Origin: Sphingomonas abaci
GTDB taxonomy: Bacteria; Pseudomonadota; Alphaproteobacteria; Sphingomonadales; Sphingomonadaceae
Assembly (NCBI RefSeq): GCF_014199625.1
Contig: NZ_JACHNY010000003.1
Coordinates: forward strand, 124,001 to 188,000
Direction: 5' to 3'
Length of the DNA stretch: 64,000 bases
In this document: positions 49,314-58,527 of the stretch, piece by piece
How positions within the stretch are numbered: position 1 is the first letter of the stretch
How the letters are laid out: every line of letters begins with the position of its first letter
The notes under the pieces: model-generated
The model's input: only the letters and a program-made list of their open reading frames with translations
Told to the model about the DNA's origin: nothing
Databases searched by the model: none
Made by a program: the position numbers and the translations under genes

Positions 49314-50830
49314 ACGACGGATATTCGGGCTATTCCGCCGATACGGATGGCGGCGAGGGCGGCGGCGACCTGATCGCCTATCTGCCTTCGATCCTGTGGC
49401 AGCGGCGCTGGTGGATCATCGTGCCGATCGTGCTGTGCACGATCGTCGGCGTGGCGGCGGCGGTGCTGCTGCCGGCGCGGTACCGGTCGTCGGCGACGTT
49501 GCTCGTCGAATCGCCGGAACTGCCCGCGCAGCTCGTCGGGCAGCAGCAGAACACCAGCCTGATTGACCAGCGCATCGCCAAGATCCGCCAGCAGGTGCTC
49601 AGCCGACCCGACCTGATCGAGTTGATCGAGAACAACAATCTCTATCCGGAGGAGCGCGGGTCCAAGCCGCTGTCCGAAGTGATCGACAAGATGCGCAAGG
49701 CGACCAACCTGTCGCCGGTCAGCGCCGACATCCAGACCGGACCCGGCGGCACCAACACGATCGCCTTCAGCCTGACCTTCGACTATTCCGACCCGCAAAA
49801 GGCGCAGATCGTCGCGCAGGACTTCGTCGAGCGTCTGGTGAAGCTGGACGCGACCCAGACCGCGCAGGCGGCGACCGGCACGGTCGAGTTCCTGCAGGAC
49901 CAGGCCAATGGCCTGCTGGGCCAGATCAACGCGATCGAACGCCAGATCGAGGCGATCAAGGCCGAGAACGGCATGGCGCTGTCGACCGGCGGCATGATGA
50001 TGCTGGGTGGCGGCGGTGGTGGCGGCTACCAGGCGCAGATCGCCGCGCTCCAGCGCGAGAACGCCCAGCTCCAGGCGCAGCTCAAGCTCCAGGCCAGTGC
50101 CACCGATCGCGATCCCGCGGTGCAGGCGGCGGAGGCGCAGCTCGCCGCCGCCCAGGCCGTCTATTCGGACACGCACCCGGACGTGCTGGCGGCGCGGCAG
50201 CGGCTGGCCGAGGCGCGCAAGTTCGCGGCGGTTAACGTCGCCAAGGCGAACACGGGTTCGGCGATCCGCAGCCAGATCGCCTCCAACGCGGCGGCGATCA
50301 GCAGCCTGCAGGCGGCGCTGAGCAACGACAGCGCCCGCACCGCCGCGCTCGCCAACGCCCAGGCCAGGGCACCGGCGGTCAACGAGCAGATCGCGCAGCT
50401 CCAGGCCAAGGCCGAGGGCCTGCGCACCAACTACCAGACGGTGCAGACCAACCTGATCAACGCGCGCGGCAGCGCCCGGATCAGCGAACAGCAGCGCGGC
50501 GAACGGTTGAGCGTGATCGATCCGCCGGTCGCGCCGGACAAGCCGACCTGGCCCAACCGCCCCTTGCTGGCGCTGGGCGGCATCGTCGCCGGCGCGGCGC
50601 TCGGCCTGGGCATCGCGCTGGTTCTGGAATTCATCATGCGGCCGATCCGCGGCGTCGGTTCGCTGCAGGCGGTGACGGGCGAGCCGCCGATGGTGATCAT
50701 TCCGCAGATCGCCGGCCGGCGTCCCGTGCAGGAGACGGACGGCGACGACGATCGGGACGCGACCAACGCAAAGCGTCGCTGGTTCCGCCGGCGCAAGCGG
50801 ACGGCCGACCCCGCCGTCGCTGCCGGCTAA
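49310..50830 (+). CDS. GumC/Wzc-type polysaccharide co-polymerase
   Basis: A 506-residue inner-membrane protein. Transmembrane segment 1 (WWIIVPIVLCTIVGVAAAVLL) is near residue 33 and segment 2 (LALGGIVAGAALGLGIALVLEF) near 425. The periplasmic part has the Wzz motif (YRSSATLLVES) and long coiled coils (QDQANGLLGQINAIERQIEAIK, QIAALQRENAQLQAQLKLQ) with a Gly-rich loop at about 225-235. PDKPTWPNRP before segment 2 is the usual Pro-rich signature. It controls chain length and couples to the export protein. No kinase domain is attached; that function is in the next gene. Confidence 0.94.
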   Translation: MNDGYSGYSADTDGGEGGGDLIAYLPSILWQRRWWIIVPIVLCTIVGVAAAVLLPARYRSSATLLVESPELPAQLVGQQQNTSLIDQRIAKIRQQVLSRPDLIELIENNNLYPEERGSKPLSEVIDKMRKATNLSPVSADIQTGPGGTNTIAFSLTFDYSDPQKAQIVAQDFVERLVKLDATQTAQAATGTVEFLQDQANGLLGQINAIERQIEAIKAENGMALSTGGMMMLGGGGGGGYQAQIAALQRENAQLQAQLKLQASATDRDPAVQAAEAQLAAAQAVYSDTHPDVLAARQRLAEARKFAAVNVAKANTGSAIRSQIASNAAAISSLQAALSNDSARTAALANAQARAPAVNEQIAQLQAKAEGLRTNYQTVQTNLINARGSARISEQQRGERLSVIDPPVAPDKPTWPNRPLLALGGIVAGAALGLGIALVLEFIMRPIRGVGSLQAVTGEPPMVIIPQIAGRRPVQETDGDDDRDATNAKRRWFRRRKRTADPAVAAG

Positions 50831-50848
50831 CGGGCTAAAGGACAGTCG

Positions 50849-51655
50849 ATGATCTATCAGTCTCCGGCCGCCGGGGCGGTTCCTCTGGCCAGCGCCAACC
50901 CGACCACTGCGGCAACCCCGCTGTCAACCACCCCCCGCCACGTTATCCCGGCTGACCAGCTGGGCGAGGCGATCGTGGGATTTCGCAGTCGCGACCAGCG
51001 CTCGCGTCCGTTCAACCTGCTGCGCACGCAGATCGCGCGCCTGGTGGGCGAGGGGGTGCGGGTGATCGGCATCACTTCGGCGACGCCGCAGGTCGGCAAG
51101 ACCTTCGTCGCCAGCAACCTCGCCGCCTCGCTGGCGCGCCTGCCCGAAATGCAGACGGTGCTGGTCGATCTCGACCTGCGGCGCGGGTCGGTTGCGGAAC
51201 GCTTCAACATTCCGGTCCAGCAGGGCGTCACCGAATATCTGGCGGGGGAGGTCGACGACCTGTCCACGATCGCATGGGGTGTGGAGGGCGAGCGGCTGAC
51301 GCTCTATCCCACCGCCGAGGCGCGGGTCCATTCGTCCGAACTGCTCGCCAGCGCGCGGTTGCAGGGGCTGATCGCGTCGATGCGCGCCATCCCCGGCCAA
51401 GCGGTGGTGCTGTGCGACCTGCCGCCGGTCTTCGCCAATGACGACAGCATGATCGTCAGCGAACTGATCGACGGCTATATCATGGTCGTGGAGGACGGCG
51501 TCACCACCGCCAAGCAAGTGCGCGACTCGCGCCGGCTGCTGGGGTCGGTTCGCTGCTTCGGCACGGTGCTGAACCGGTATATCAAGGGCTTTGCCGGCGG
51601 CGACTACGGCTATGGCTATGGCAAGGGCAGCGGCTACTCGGACTATTACAACTGA
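50849..51655 (+). CDS. BY-kinase-like capsule ATPase with Tyr-rich tail
   Basis: A 268-residue cytoplasmic partner of the co-polymerase. The P-loop reads SATPQVGKTFVASNLAASLA near residue 76 (Val-Gly-Lys-Thr in place of Glu-Gly-Lys-Ser/Thr), the second Walker motif VLVDLDLRRGS near 106, and Walker B VVLCDLPPV near 190. The end is a tyrosine cluster (YGYGYGKGSGYSDYYN), the usual autophosphorylation site. The N-terminal RPFNLLRTQI motif matches BY-kinases of exosortase loci. Starts 18 bases after the co-polymerase stop. Confidence 0.9.
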   Translation: MIYQSPAAGAVPLASANPTTAATPLSTTPRHVIPADQLGEAIVGFRSRDQRSRPFNLLRTQIARLVGEGVRVIGITSATPQVGKTFVASNLAASLARLPEMQTVLVDLDLRRGSVAERFNIPVQQGVTEYLAGEVDDLSTIAWGVEGERLTLYPTAEARVHSSELLASARLQGLIASMRAIPGQAVVLCDLPPVFANDDSMIVSELIDGYIMVVEDGVTTAKQVRDSRRLLGSVRCFGTVLNRYIKGFAGGDYGYGYGKGSGYSDYYN

Positions 51656-52896
51656 TGACCAGCCAGGCGGCGGCGAGCGGCGCGCCGCGACGCATCCTGC
51701 TCGTCGCGCCCAACATCTCGCGCCGGATGGGCGGCGAGGGGCTGAAGGCACTGCAGATCCATCTGGAGCTGCGCGCGCTGGGGCATGAGGTGCGGCAGGT
51801 CGCCCATGCCCGGGTCCGCGACGAGATGGCGCGCGACTATCCCGAGCTGGCGATCGACTATGTCGAGGACACGCCGCTCCAGATCCGGCTGTTCCGGATG
51901 AAGGCGGGGCCGCTGCTCGCGCTGCTCAACGCCTGGCAGTTGCATCGGCTGGCGGAGACGGTGGCGGCGCGGTTCCGACCCGATCTGGTACATTTCACCT
52001 CGCCCATCTCGCCCGTCCTGCCCTATTTCCGCTTTCCCGGCGTTCCGGTGGTGATCGGCCCGCTCAACGGCAACGTCACCTATCCGCCCGCTTTCGCCGC
52101 GCGCGATCCCCGGGCGAGCGGCGCGAAACAGGCGGCCATCGCGGCGCTGCAATGGACGCTGGGCCGTGTCTTCCGGGGCAAGCGCCGGGCGACCCTGCTG
52201 GTCGCGGGCGGCGATCGCACGGCGCGGTCGCTGCGGCTGGCCGGCTGTTCGCCCGCGCAGTTCGTCCCGACGCTCGACTCGGGCATTCCCGATGCGCTGG
52301 TCGATCGCCCGCGTTTCCGCCAGCTGGGCGAGAACTTCCGGTTCGTGCATGTCGGGCGGCTGGTCGGCTATAAGGGTTGCGACCTGGCGATCCGCGCGGT
52401 CGCGGCGAGCGACCCGCGCGTGACGCTGGATGTCATTGGCGACGGCGAGGAACGCGGCGCGCTGGAAGCGCTGGCGACCACGCTGGGCGTGGCCGGGCGA
52501 GTGACCTTTCATGGCTGGATGACGCCGGGCCCGGCGATGTATGACCGGCTGGGCGGCTATCGCGGACTGCTCCAGCCCGCACTCGCCGAGGCGAATGGCA
52601 TCGCCTATCAGGAGGCGATGACGCTGGGCCTGCCGATCCTGTGCCTCGACTGGGCCGGGCCGCGCGAACTGCTCGATGCGGGCGAAGCGGTGCTGGTCGC
52701 GCCGGACGGCGGCGAGGCGGCGGTGGTCGCGGCGCTGGCCGCGGGGATGACCCAGCTTGCCACCGATCCCGAGGCGGCGGACCGGATGTCGGCGCGGGCG
52801 CGCGCCAAGGCGGAGGCGCTGGGCTTCCGCTGGCGCGACCTGCTGTCCCGCTGGCAGGACAGTTACGCGCTGGCCATTTCCGGCCGGGCGGCGTAG
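51655..52896 (+). CDS. Glycosyltransferase family 4
   Basis: A 413-residue GT-B fold enzyme. The N-terminal domain has RILLVAPNISRRMGGEGLKALQ and PDLVHFTSPISPVLPYF; the C-terminal Glycos_transf_1 domain has FVHVGRLVGYKGCDLAIRAV, LDVIGDGEER and the nucleotide-sugar motif PALAEANGIAYQEAMTLGLPILCLD, ending before GPRELLDAGEA. Adds a sugar to the lipid-linked repeat; donor not predictable. Its ATG overlaps the previous stop by one base (TGATG). Confidence 0.92.
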   Translation: MTSQAAASGAPRRILLVAPNISRRMGGEGLKALQIHLELRALGHEVRQVAHARVRDEMARDYPELAIDYVEDTPLQIRLFRMKAGPLLALLNAWQLHRLAETVAARFRPDLVHFTSPISPVLPYFRFPGVPVVIGPLNGNVTYPPAFAARDPRASGAKQAAIAALQWTLGRVFRGKRRATLLVAGGDRTARSLRLAGCSPAQFVPTLDSGIPDALVDRPRFRQLGENFRFVHVGRLVGYKGCDLAIRAVAASDPRVTLDVIGDGEERGALEALATTLGVAGRVTFHGWMTPGPAMYDRLGGYRGLLQPALAEANGIAYQEAMTLGLPILCLDWAGPRELLDAGEAVLVAPDGGEAAVVAALAAGMTQLATDPEAADRMSARARAKAEALGFRWRDLLSRWQDSYALAISGRAA

Positions 52897-52900
52897 CGGC

Positions 52901-54292
52901 ATGGCCGTGCGTTCCTTCCTGATTCCCGCTTTCATCCCGCGCCTGTCCCCCGTCGGAGCGATCGAGGCGGCGCGCCGGATCATGGCCGGCGACACCGCGA
53001 TCGTCGTCGGCACCATGTTGATTCAGAACATGATCCGGGTCGTGGGGTCGATGATCCTGACCCGGATGCTGAGCGCGGAGGCGTTCGGCGTCATCGGCGT
53101 CATCTCGTCGGTCGCGGTCACCTTCGGCCTGTTGTCGGACATCGGCATCATCGCCTTTGTCGTCCGACACGATCGCAGCAACGAGCCGACCTTCCTGGAC
53201 GAGGTCTGGACGCTGCGGATGATCCGGTCGCTGGTGCTGACCACCGGCGTCTTCCTGTTCGCGGGGCCGATCTCCGTGTTCCTGGGCAAGCCGGAACTGC
53301 ACTGGCCGATCGCGGTCGGCGGGCTGCTGTTCTTCTTCGAGGGATGCAGTTCGCTGAGCAGCGTGACCGCCGTGCGCAACCGCCAGCTCAAGCGACTGAG
53401 CGCGATCGACATCGGCACGCAGATCTTCACCATGTCCGCGACGATCGGCATGGCGCTGATCTTCCACAATTACTGGGCGATCATCATCGCCAACAACATG
53501 ACGCTGATCCTGTCGATGTGGCTCAGCTATGCGATGTTCCCCAACTCGGCCCGCCGCTGGCGCTACAGCCGCGAGCGGGTGCGCGAGATGTGGAAATTCT
53601 CGCGTTTCATCACCGGCTCGACGATGCTGACGCTGGTCATCGGCCAGGCCGACAAGGTGGTGCTGTCGAAGACCTTCCCGCTGGCGATGTTCGGCCTCTA
53701 CATGCTGGCGGCGGGGCTGGCGGCGGCGCCGGTCGGACTGGTCAGCGGCTATGTCGGCCGCGTCCTCTATCCCCGCCTCGCCGAGGTGGCGCGCCGCGCG
53801 CCGGAGCGGATGCGCGCCGAATTCTACGCGACCCGGATGAAGCCGACCCTGCTCTACGGCTTCGCGGTCGGCGGGCTGATCGGCGTGTCGCAGCTGCTGG
53901 TCGAGCTGATGTACGATCCCCGCTATCTACAGGCGGGTCATTATCTGGGCATCCTGGCGATCTCCAGCTTCTTCATGATGAGCAGCTCCTCGATCAACGA
54001 GGTGATGATCGCCACCGGGCACCAGCGCTACACCTTCACCGCCAATGTCGCCCGGCTCGCCTATCTCGTGCTGGGCGGCACGGCGGCCTATCATTATGCC
54101 GGCCCGATCGGGGTGATCTGGGTGGTCGGCACGATCGAGCTGATGGCGCAGGTCTTCGGCTGGGTCGCGCTCGCGCGGCAGCGGCTGCTGGACGTGCCGC
54201 GCGAGCTGCTGATCCTGCTCGCCGGGGCGGGCGGCATCGCCACGGGATGGGCCGGGCAATGGGTGATCCGGGCGCTGTTCCACATCCATTGA
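52901..54292 (+). CDS. Wzx-type polysaccharide flippase
   Basis: A 463-residue polytopic membrane protein of the polysaccharide transporter (MATE-like) superfamily, with 12-14 hydrophobic helices. Signatures are MIRVVGSMILTRMLSAEAFGVIGVI near residue 45 and FITGSTMLTLVIGQADKVVLSKTFPLAMFGLYMLA near 240. It should flip undecaprenyl-linked repeat units to the periplasm. The ATG at 52901 follows the GT4 stop by 4 bases. The 77-base gap after it contains a GC-rich hairpin and the AGGAG site for the next gene. Confidence 0.92.
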   Translation: MAVRSFLIPAFIPRLSPVGAIEAARRIMAGDTAIVVGTMLIQNMIRVVGSMILTRMLSAEAFGVIGVISSVAVTFGLLSDIGIIAFVVRHDRSNEPTFLDEVWTLRMIRSLVLTTGVFLFAGPISVFLGKPELHWPIAVGGLLFFFEGCSSLSSVTAVRNRQLKRLSAIDIGTQIFTMSATIGMALIFHNYWAIIIANNMTLILSMWLSYAMFPNSARRWRYSRERVREMWKFSRFITGSTMLTLVIGQADKVVLSKTFPLAMFGLYMLAAGLAAAPVGLVSGYVGRVLYPRLAEVARRAPERMRAEFYATRMKPTLLYGFAVGGLIGVSQLLVELMYDPRYLQAGHYLGILAISSFFMMSSSSINEVMIATGHQRYTFTANVARLAYLVLGGTAAYHYAGPIGVIWVVGTIELMAQVFGWVALARQRLLDVPRELLILLAGAGGIATGWAGQWVIRALFHIH

Positions 54293-54369
54293 CCCGGAAC
54301 GGCGCGGGGAGGGTTTAAGGGGCCAATCGCCAGGGCGGGCCGGACCGGGCCGCCGGCAGGAGATGCTGG

Positions 54370-55917
54370 ATGACCAAATCCTATCGTTACGCGTGGCTGG
54401 GCCTGGCGCTGTTCGCCGGCGGACCAACCGCCTGCCAGGCGCAGCCCCAGGCCGCCGCCACGGCCGGCCCGGTGAAGGGCGCCCGCTTCGAGATGGGCAT
54501 CAACCTGTCCTCGATCGATTATTATTCCGGCGAATACGCCTTCATGAACCTGCTCACCGGCAGCCATTGGGTCGATACCAAGGACAAGTGGCAGGACCTG
54601 CCCGACAGCCAGATCGACTCGCTCGGCATGGTCCGCCAGATGCCCGCGGGCGCCAGTTATGCGCGCATCCTGACCCCGCCTTCGGCCGTCTTCACCGGCC
54701 GGACCGTGTCCATCCGCTGCACCTGGACCGGGAGCGGCGATGTGAGCATCGGCGGCAGCCGCAAGAACCTTTTCCGCAGCGACCACAGCCTGACCTTCGA
54801 CTGGCCCGCCGCGCCGCCGCCCGAAGGAAACAGCCGGAACTGGCTGGAGCTGTCGAACATGAGCGCCGCCGATCCGGTCCGCGATGTGGACTGTCGCGAG
54901 AAGGGCGCGCCGCGCGACCAGGTCTTCGCGACCCAGTTCGTCGACAGCCTGAAGCCGTTCAGCGTGATCCGCTTCCTGGACTGGTCGTCCGCCAATCCCA
55001 ATCCGGACACCTTCACCTGGGCGAACCGGTCGCTGCCCAACGGCATCAACCAGGTCGACCGGGCGCGCGGCGTGGCGCTGGAACAGATGCTGGCACTGGC
55101 CAAGGCGGCCGACGCCGACCCCTGGTTCACCATCCCATGGAATGCCGATGCGGACTATGTCACCCGGATGGCCAAGCTGGTCCATGACCGTCTGCCGCCG
55201 GGGCATCGCGCCTATGTCGAGTTGGCGAACGAGCCGTGGAACTATGCCTTCCCCCTGGCGCACCAGATTCAGAAGGAGGGACTGGCCGCCGGGCTCGACA
55301 CGAACGGCTTCCAGGCGAATCTGAAGCGCTACAGCCAGAAGACGATCGCGACGATGCGTATCTGGTCGGCCGCCTTTGCGGACCGGCCCGCGTCGCTGGT
55401 GCGGGTCGCCGGGTCGCAGGCGGTCAACCCTTGGGCGACCGAGCAGATCCTGGCCTATCCGGGATTGCCCGACGCCATCGATGCGGTGGCGATCGCCCCC
55501 TATTTCCAATATGACGCGAGCGCGGCGTTGACCGCGCCGCTGCCCGAACGCCTGGCGTCGCTGCGCCGAGGACAGGCCAATGTGCTGGCGCAGGCCTGGA
55601 AGACGCTCGATCTGGTGCGCGGCAAGGGCAAGCGGCTGATCACCTACGAGGGCGGGCAGCACGTCACCGATTTCACGCCGGGCGGTGGCGAGCGGGTCCA
55701 GCAGGTCAATCGTTCGCCGGAGATGGAGCGGCTGTATCGCGACTATATCGCGGCGTGGAAGGCCAGGGTCGGCGACCTGATGGTGTTGTACAACGCCACC
55801 GGCCCGGCCGGCGGCGGCGGGGCCTGGGGCATCCGCGAATATGCCGGCCAGCCCCTCGACCAGACTCCCAAGCGTCGGGCGGCGCTGGCCTTCGCACGCC
55901 AGACTGCGACGCCATGA
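54370..55917 (+). CDS. Secreted glycosidase-like protein of the EPS locus
   Basis: A 515-residue exported protein with a leader (MTKSYRYAWLGLALFAGGPTACQA; the Cys gives a weak lipobox). The centre looks like a clan-A (GH5-like) TIM barrel: PFSVIRFLDWSSANPNPDTF, PWFTIPWNADADYV, AYVELANEPWNYAFPLA near residue 290 with a likely acid/base Glu in Asn-Glu-Pro, and RLITYEGGQHV near 425 with a likely nucleophile Glu. The N-terminal region (about 40-180) is beta-rich. It may trim or release the polymer. No close family is recognised, so substrate is unknown. Confidence 0.7.
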   Translation: MTKSYRYAWLGLALFAGGPTACQAQPQAAATAGPVKGARFEMGINLSSIDYYSGEYAFMNLLTGSHWVDTKDKWQDLPDSQIDSLGMVRQMPAGASYARILTPPSAVFTGRTVSIRCTWTGSGDVSIGGSRKNLFRSDHSLTFDWPAAPPPEGNSRNWLELSNMSAADPVRDVDCREKGAPRDQVFATQFVDSLKPFSVIRFLDWSSANPNPDTFTWANRSLPNGINQVDRARGVALEQMLALAKAADADPWFTIPWNADADYVTRMAKLVHDRLPPGHRAYVELANEPWNYAFPLAHQIQKEGLAAGLDTNGFQANLKRYSQKTIATMRIWSAAFADRPASLVRVAGSQAVNPWATEQILAYPGLPDAIDAVAIAPYFQYDASAALTAPLPERLASLRRGQANVLAQAWKTLDLVRGKGKRLITYEGGQHVTDFTPGGGERVQQVNRSPEMERLYRDYIAAWKARVGDLMVLYNATGPAGGGGAWGIREYAGQPLDQTPKRRAALAFARQTATP

Positions 55918-56097
55918 CAAGGGCCGGAATCCGCACGGGCCAGGTTTATGTTGCATTGCATCATTCTGGCGGTTGGCGATCTTGATCCACTTCTGTAACG
56001 ATGGCGGCATGATGGATCGAAGCCGCCCCGTTCGTGATGTCGTCGGCGGCCCGTCCCCGGCGAAGGATGGCCGCCGTGGCGGACCGGAGTCGTTGCG

Positions 56098-57321
56098 ATG
56101 AAGCTGGCCTATCTTCTCAACACCTATCCGCAGACCAGCACCACCTTCATCCGGCGGGAAATCCGCGGGATCGAGGCGGAGGGCCAGCCGGTCACGCGCT
56201 TCGCCATTCGTCGCTGGGACAAGCCGCTGGTCGAGCCGACCGATGTCGAGGAGCAGGCGCAGACCGAGTATCTGCTGAGCGGCAATGTCGCCGGCCTGTT
56301 CGTGTCGTTGCTGCTGGCGCTGGCGACGAACCTGCCGCGGCTGGTCCGCGTACTGCCGCTCTGGTGGCAGGTGCGCAAGGCGGCGGGCGACGGCATCGTG
56401 CGCCATGTCGCCGCGCTGCTGGAGGCGATCCATTTCGTTCGCCGCGCGCGGGCGCTGGGCATCACCCATGTCCATGCGCATTTCTCCACCAATGCGACGA
56501 CGGTGGCGATGCTGGCGCGGCGTCTGGGCGGCCCAGCCTATAGTTTCACGGTGCACGGGCCGGAGGAACTGGATCACCCGCCCAGCAACGCTATCGCGCC
56601 CAAGGTCGCCCATGCCGCGCTGGTGGTGGCGATCACCTCCTTCTGCCGCAGCCAATTGTGGCGCTGGACCGGGGTGGAGCATTGGGACAAGGTCCGAATC
56701 GTCGGCTGCGGCGCGGACTTCGCGGCGCTGGAGGCGAGCCGGGTCGAGCCGCAGCCCGGCTATGACTTCTGTTGCATCGCCCGGCTGGCGGAGCAGAAGG
56801 GACTTCCCGTGCTGGTCCAGGCCTTCGACCTGCTGGCCCGGCGTGGCATCCGGCCGCGCATCGCGCTGATCGGCGACGGCGACCTCCGGCCGATGCTGGA
56901 GCGCGAGATCGCCCGACTGGGCCTCGGCGAGCAGATCACGCTGATGGGCAGTCGCGACGGCGCCACGGTCGCGGCGCAGCTGCGCGCGTCCAAGGCGATG
57001 GTGCTGCCCAGCTTCGCCGAAGGGCTGCCGGTGGTGATCATGGAGGCGCTGGCGGTCGGCACGCCCGTCGTCACTACTGCGATCGCCGGGGTGCCCGAAC
57101 TGGTCGACGCCGGTTGCGGCTGGGTCGTCCCCGCCGGGTCGGCCGAGCATCTGGCCGATGCGATGGTCGAGGCGCTGTCGATCGATCCCGCGCAACGCGC
57201 CGCGATGGGCGCGGAGGGCCGCCGCCGCGCGCTGGCCGGCTATGACGTGCGGCGCAACGCGGCGCGGCTGCTCGGCTATCTGCGCGACGGCGATGGTCGG
57301 AACCTGGGAGCGGCGGCATGA
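56098..57321 (+). CDS. Glycosyltransferase family 4 (colanic-acid type)
   Basis: A 407-residue GT-B enzyme. Start MKLAYLLNTYPQTSTTFIRREI is the signature of the WcaL/EpsD-like GT4 group. The middle has VHAHFSTNATTVAMLARRL and YSFTVHGPEELD, and the C-terminal domain ICCIARLAEQKG-like CCIARLAEQKGLPVLVQAF, then PSFAEGLPVVIMEALAVGTPVV. A second 180-base gap upstream (55918-56097) may carry a separate promoter. It overlaps the next glycosyltransferase start as ATGA. Confidence 0.92.
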   Translation: MKLAYLLNTYPQTSTTFIRREIRGIEAEGQPVTRFAIRRWDKPLVEPTDVEEQAQTEYLLSGNVAGLFVSLLLALATNLPRLVRVLPLWWQVRKAAGDGIVRHVAALLEAIHFVRRARALGITHVHAHFSTNATTVAMLARRLGGPAYSFTVHGPEELDHPPSNAIAPKVAHAALVVAITSFCRSQLWRWTGVEHWDKVRIVGCGADFAALEASRVEPQPGYDFCCIARLAEQKGLPVLVQAFDLLARRGIRPRIALIGDGDLRPMLEREIARLGLGEQITLMGSRDGATVAAQLRASKAMVLPSFAEGLPVVIMEALAVGTPVVTTAIAGVPELVDAGCGWVVPAGSAEHLADAMVEALSIDPAQRAAMGAEGRRRALAGYDVRRNAARLLGYLRDGDGRNLGAAA

Positions 57322-58487
57322 TCGACCTGCTCTGCCTGATCCTGGTCCTGCCGCTGGCGATCGTGACCTGCGTGTTCGTCGTCGAGGCGGGGCTGGGCAT
57401 GGTCCCTGCGCGGCCGTCCGACGGCGCGGCGCTCGACGCGCTGGCGGAGGGGGTGGTGCTGATCCCTGCGCATGACGAGGCGCGCGGGATCGGTGCGATG
57501 CTTGCCGGCCTGTTCGCCGGCCTGCCGCCGGCGATGCGGGTGTTGGTGGTGGCGGACAATTGCACCGATGCCACCGCCGCCGTGGCCCTGGCCGCCGGAG
57601 CGGAGGTGGTCGAGCGGCACGACACCAGCCGGCGGGGCAAGGGGTTCGCGCTCGATTTTGGCCGGGCGCATCTGGCTGGCGACCCGCCGCCCTGCGTGAT
57701 CGTGGTCGATGCCGATACGGTCCCCGCGCCTGGCGCGCTCGCCCTGCTGGCGACGCGCGCCATCGCCAGTGGCCGGCCGGTGCAGGCGGCCTATACGATG
57801 ACGGTCGACGACAGCGTCTCCAGCACCGCGCGCTTCTCCGCCGCCGCCTTCTACGTCAAGAACGCGGTGCGCCAGCTCGGGGGCGCGCGGATCGGCGCGC
57901 CCGCGCTGCTGACCGGATCGGGCATGGCCTTTCCCTGGCGCGTCTTCGCCCGTCTGCCGCTGGATACCGGCCATGTCGCCGAGGATCTGATGCTGGGCGT
58001 CAGCGCCAGCCTGGACGGCACGCCGCCGCTGTTCGATCCGCAGGCGGTCGTCACCAGCGCGACCAGTTCGGATCGCGGCACCGAGGTGCAGCGTCGGCGC
58101 TGGGAATCGGGCTTCTTCCAGGTCGCTGGCGATCATGCCGGGGCGGTAATCGGGCAGGGCCTTCGCCGCGGTCGGCCGGCGCTCGCCTGGCTGGGCCTGC
58201 ATCTGCTGACGCCGCCCTTCCTGCCGCTGCTCGCGCTCGACATCCTGGCCATCCTGCTGCTGTCGCTGCTCGCACTGTTCGGCATCGGCCGGGGGGCACT
58301 GGCGACGATCGCCATCCCCACCGGACTGGCGCTGGTCGCGACGCTCGGCTCGCTGCTGCTCCACGGGCGCGACGACCTGTTGAAGGGGTGGCAGACGATT
58401 CCGCGCTATATCATCTGGAAGTTGGGCGTTACGGCGGCGGCCCTGTTCCGGCGGGAGCGAAGCTGGATTCGTACCGACCGTGATTGA
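57318..58487 (+). CDS. Membrane glycosyltransferase family 2
   Basis: A 389-residue GT2 enzyme. It has an N-terminal transmembrane helix, then VVLIPAHDEARGIGAML, VLVVADNCTDATAAVA, CVIVVDADTVP (the DxD metal motif), TGSGMAFPWRVF, AEDLMLGVSASL with the catalytic ED, and RRRWESGFFQ with the [QR]xxRW motif. Three C-terminal helices follow (LHLLTPPFLPLLALDILAIL). The Q/RxxRW and ED pattern is that of processive or large lipid-linked GT2 enzymes; here a single transfer for repeat-unit assembly is likely. Confidence 0.93.
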   Translation: MIDLLCLILVLPLAIVTCVFVVEAGLGMVPARPSDGAALDALAEGVVLIPAHDEARGIGAMLAGLFAGLPPAMRVLVVADNCTDATAAVALAAGAEVVERHDTSRRGKGFALDFGRAHLAGDPPPCVIVVDADTVPAPGALALLATRAIASGRPVQAAYTMTVDDSVSSTARFSAAAFYVKNAVRQLGGARIGAPALLTGSGMAFPWRVFARLPLDTGHVAEDLMLGVSASLDGTPPLFDPQAVVTSATSSDRGTEVQRRRWESGFFQVAGDHAGAVIGQGLRRGRPALAWLGLHLLTPPFLPLLALDILAILLLSLLALFGIGRGALATIAIPTGLALVATLGSLLLHGRDDLLKGWQTIPRYIIWKLGVTAAALFRRERSWIRTDRD

Positions 58488-58527
58488 CAGGACCATCTAT
58501 TAACCGGACCGTCACCTCGCCCGACCT

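Noticed and set aside
54094..57195. 1033-codon minus-strand frame across several EPS genes
   Set aside because: Spans two plus-strand genes and their gap; no domain and skewed composition.
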